Virus record (IMG/VR): IMGVR_UViG_3300037493_001544
Span: 1-39,047 of that record
DNA from: a virus
Length of the DNA: 39,047 nt
Reading direction: 5' to 3' (one strand)
Positions 38,868-39,047 of this stretch are shown here, piece by piece (the first letter of the stretch is position 1; each line of letters opens with the position of its first letter). Made by a program: the position numbers and the translations under genes. A model generated the notes under the pieces. It made no database searches and was not told the DNA's origin. It saw nothing but the letters and a program-made list of their open reading frames with translations.

Positions 38868-39047
38868 TTATTCTTCTTCTAGTTCATCCCAGTCTTCAAA
38901 CTCTTCATCTGGTACCAGAGCTAACACTATTTTACCTTCTATAACAACTAATCCTTCATCATCAATCTCAACATCAACATATCCTTCAAACTCTCGTATA
39001 AGATAGTTGATATCATCTAGTGTAACTTCTCTGTATTCATCTGTATC
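38868..39047 (-). CDS. C-terminal part of an acidic protein (partial)
   Basis: The - strand frame runs from the window end to TAA at 38868-38870, 59 codons, with no start inside the window. The visible part is acidic with alternating strands (YVDVEIDDEGLVVIEGKIVLAL) and ends in a highly acidic tail (DEEFEDWDELEEE). No motif is recognised. The gene continues beyond 39047. Confidence 0.6.
   Translation of the reverse strand, partial: DTDEYREVTLDDINYLIREFEGYVDVEIDDEGLVVIEGKIVLALVPDEEFEDWDELEEE

Noticed and set aside
1-39047. tRNA genes
   Set aside because: No cloverleaf with a T-loop motif was found by eye. A covariance search would be needed to exclude one.
1-39047. Stop-codon reassignment, as in some crAss-like phages
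   Set aside because: TAA and TGA end many genes, and TAG ends the family 2 glycosyltransferase at 12524. Genes read cleanly with the standard code.

Overview
The window is a densely coded, AT-rich piece of a large tailed-phage genome (Caudoviricetes), most likely infecting a Bacteroidota host. The phage assignment rests on an endolysin with an overlapping spanin-like pair, tail-fibre-like proteins with collagen-like and beta-roll repeats, and a full replication set. The host guess rests on SD-poor AT-rich start regions, promoter-like boxes of the Bacteroidota -7 type (TAnnTTTG), and a small DUF5522-like protein typical of Bacteroidota. Many conserved small proteins resemble those of flavobacterial and crAss-like phages, but no family-level placement can be made here.

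Left arm (1-11324, all + strand): virion, lysis and surface genes. In order: the end of a basic protein, a two-TM putative holin, an M15-type peptidase endolysin, an i-spanin-like and o-spanin-like overlapping pair, a small basic protein and a terminator. Then comes a fibre locus: a 549-residue protein with 30 tandem 15-residue repeats, three small proteins ending in Thr/Pro-rich mucin-like tails, a glycosyltransferase lying among them, a Dps-like protein, and a collagen-like/beta-helix spike. A promoter near 7456 then leads into a cluster of Lys-rich small proteins sharing an IKKAQNG-type motif, interrupted by a GIY-YIG homing endonuclease. A strong terminator at 11326-11352 closes the arm.

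Right arm (11351-39047, all - strand, read right to left): a transcription-factor-like protein, family B DNA polymerase, DnaB-like helicase with a candidate loader, SF2 helicase, Sak4-like ATPase, SSB-like protein, DnaG-type primase, DUF932 protein, a UDG homologue lacking its catalytic Asp, a T4-like rIIA/rIIB pair, an HNH nuclease, a PD-(D/E)XK nuclease, many small unknown genes, RecA, two MazG-like proteins, a second HNH, PhoH, thioredoxin, GroES, and finally a glycosyltransferase/methyltransferase/glycosyltransferase cassette that converges on the terminator.

Working model: the right arm copies and repairs the genome, manages nucleotides and proteins, and probably makes methylated glycans. 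The left arm builds and releases the virion. The most interesting idea is a phage-encoded mucin-like surface: swappable anchor domains carry Thr/Pro tails, with glycosyltransferases nearby to decorate them. Several genes shorter than 60 codons are annotated from direct translation. No tRNA, CRISPR, integrase or reverse transcriptase was seen, and no gene-free stretch exceeds 300 bases.
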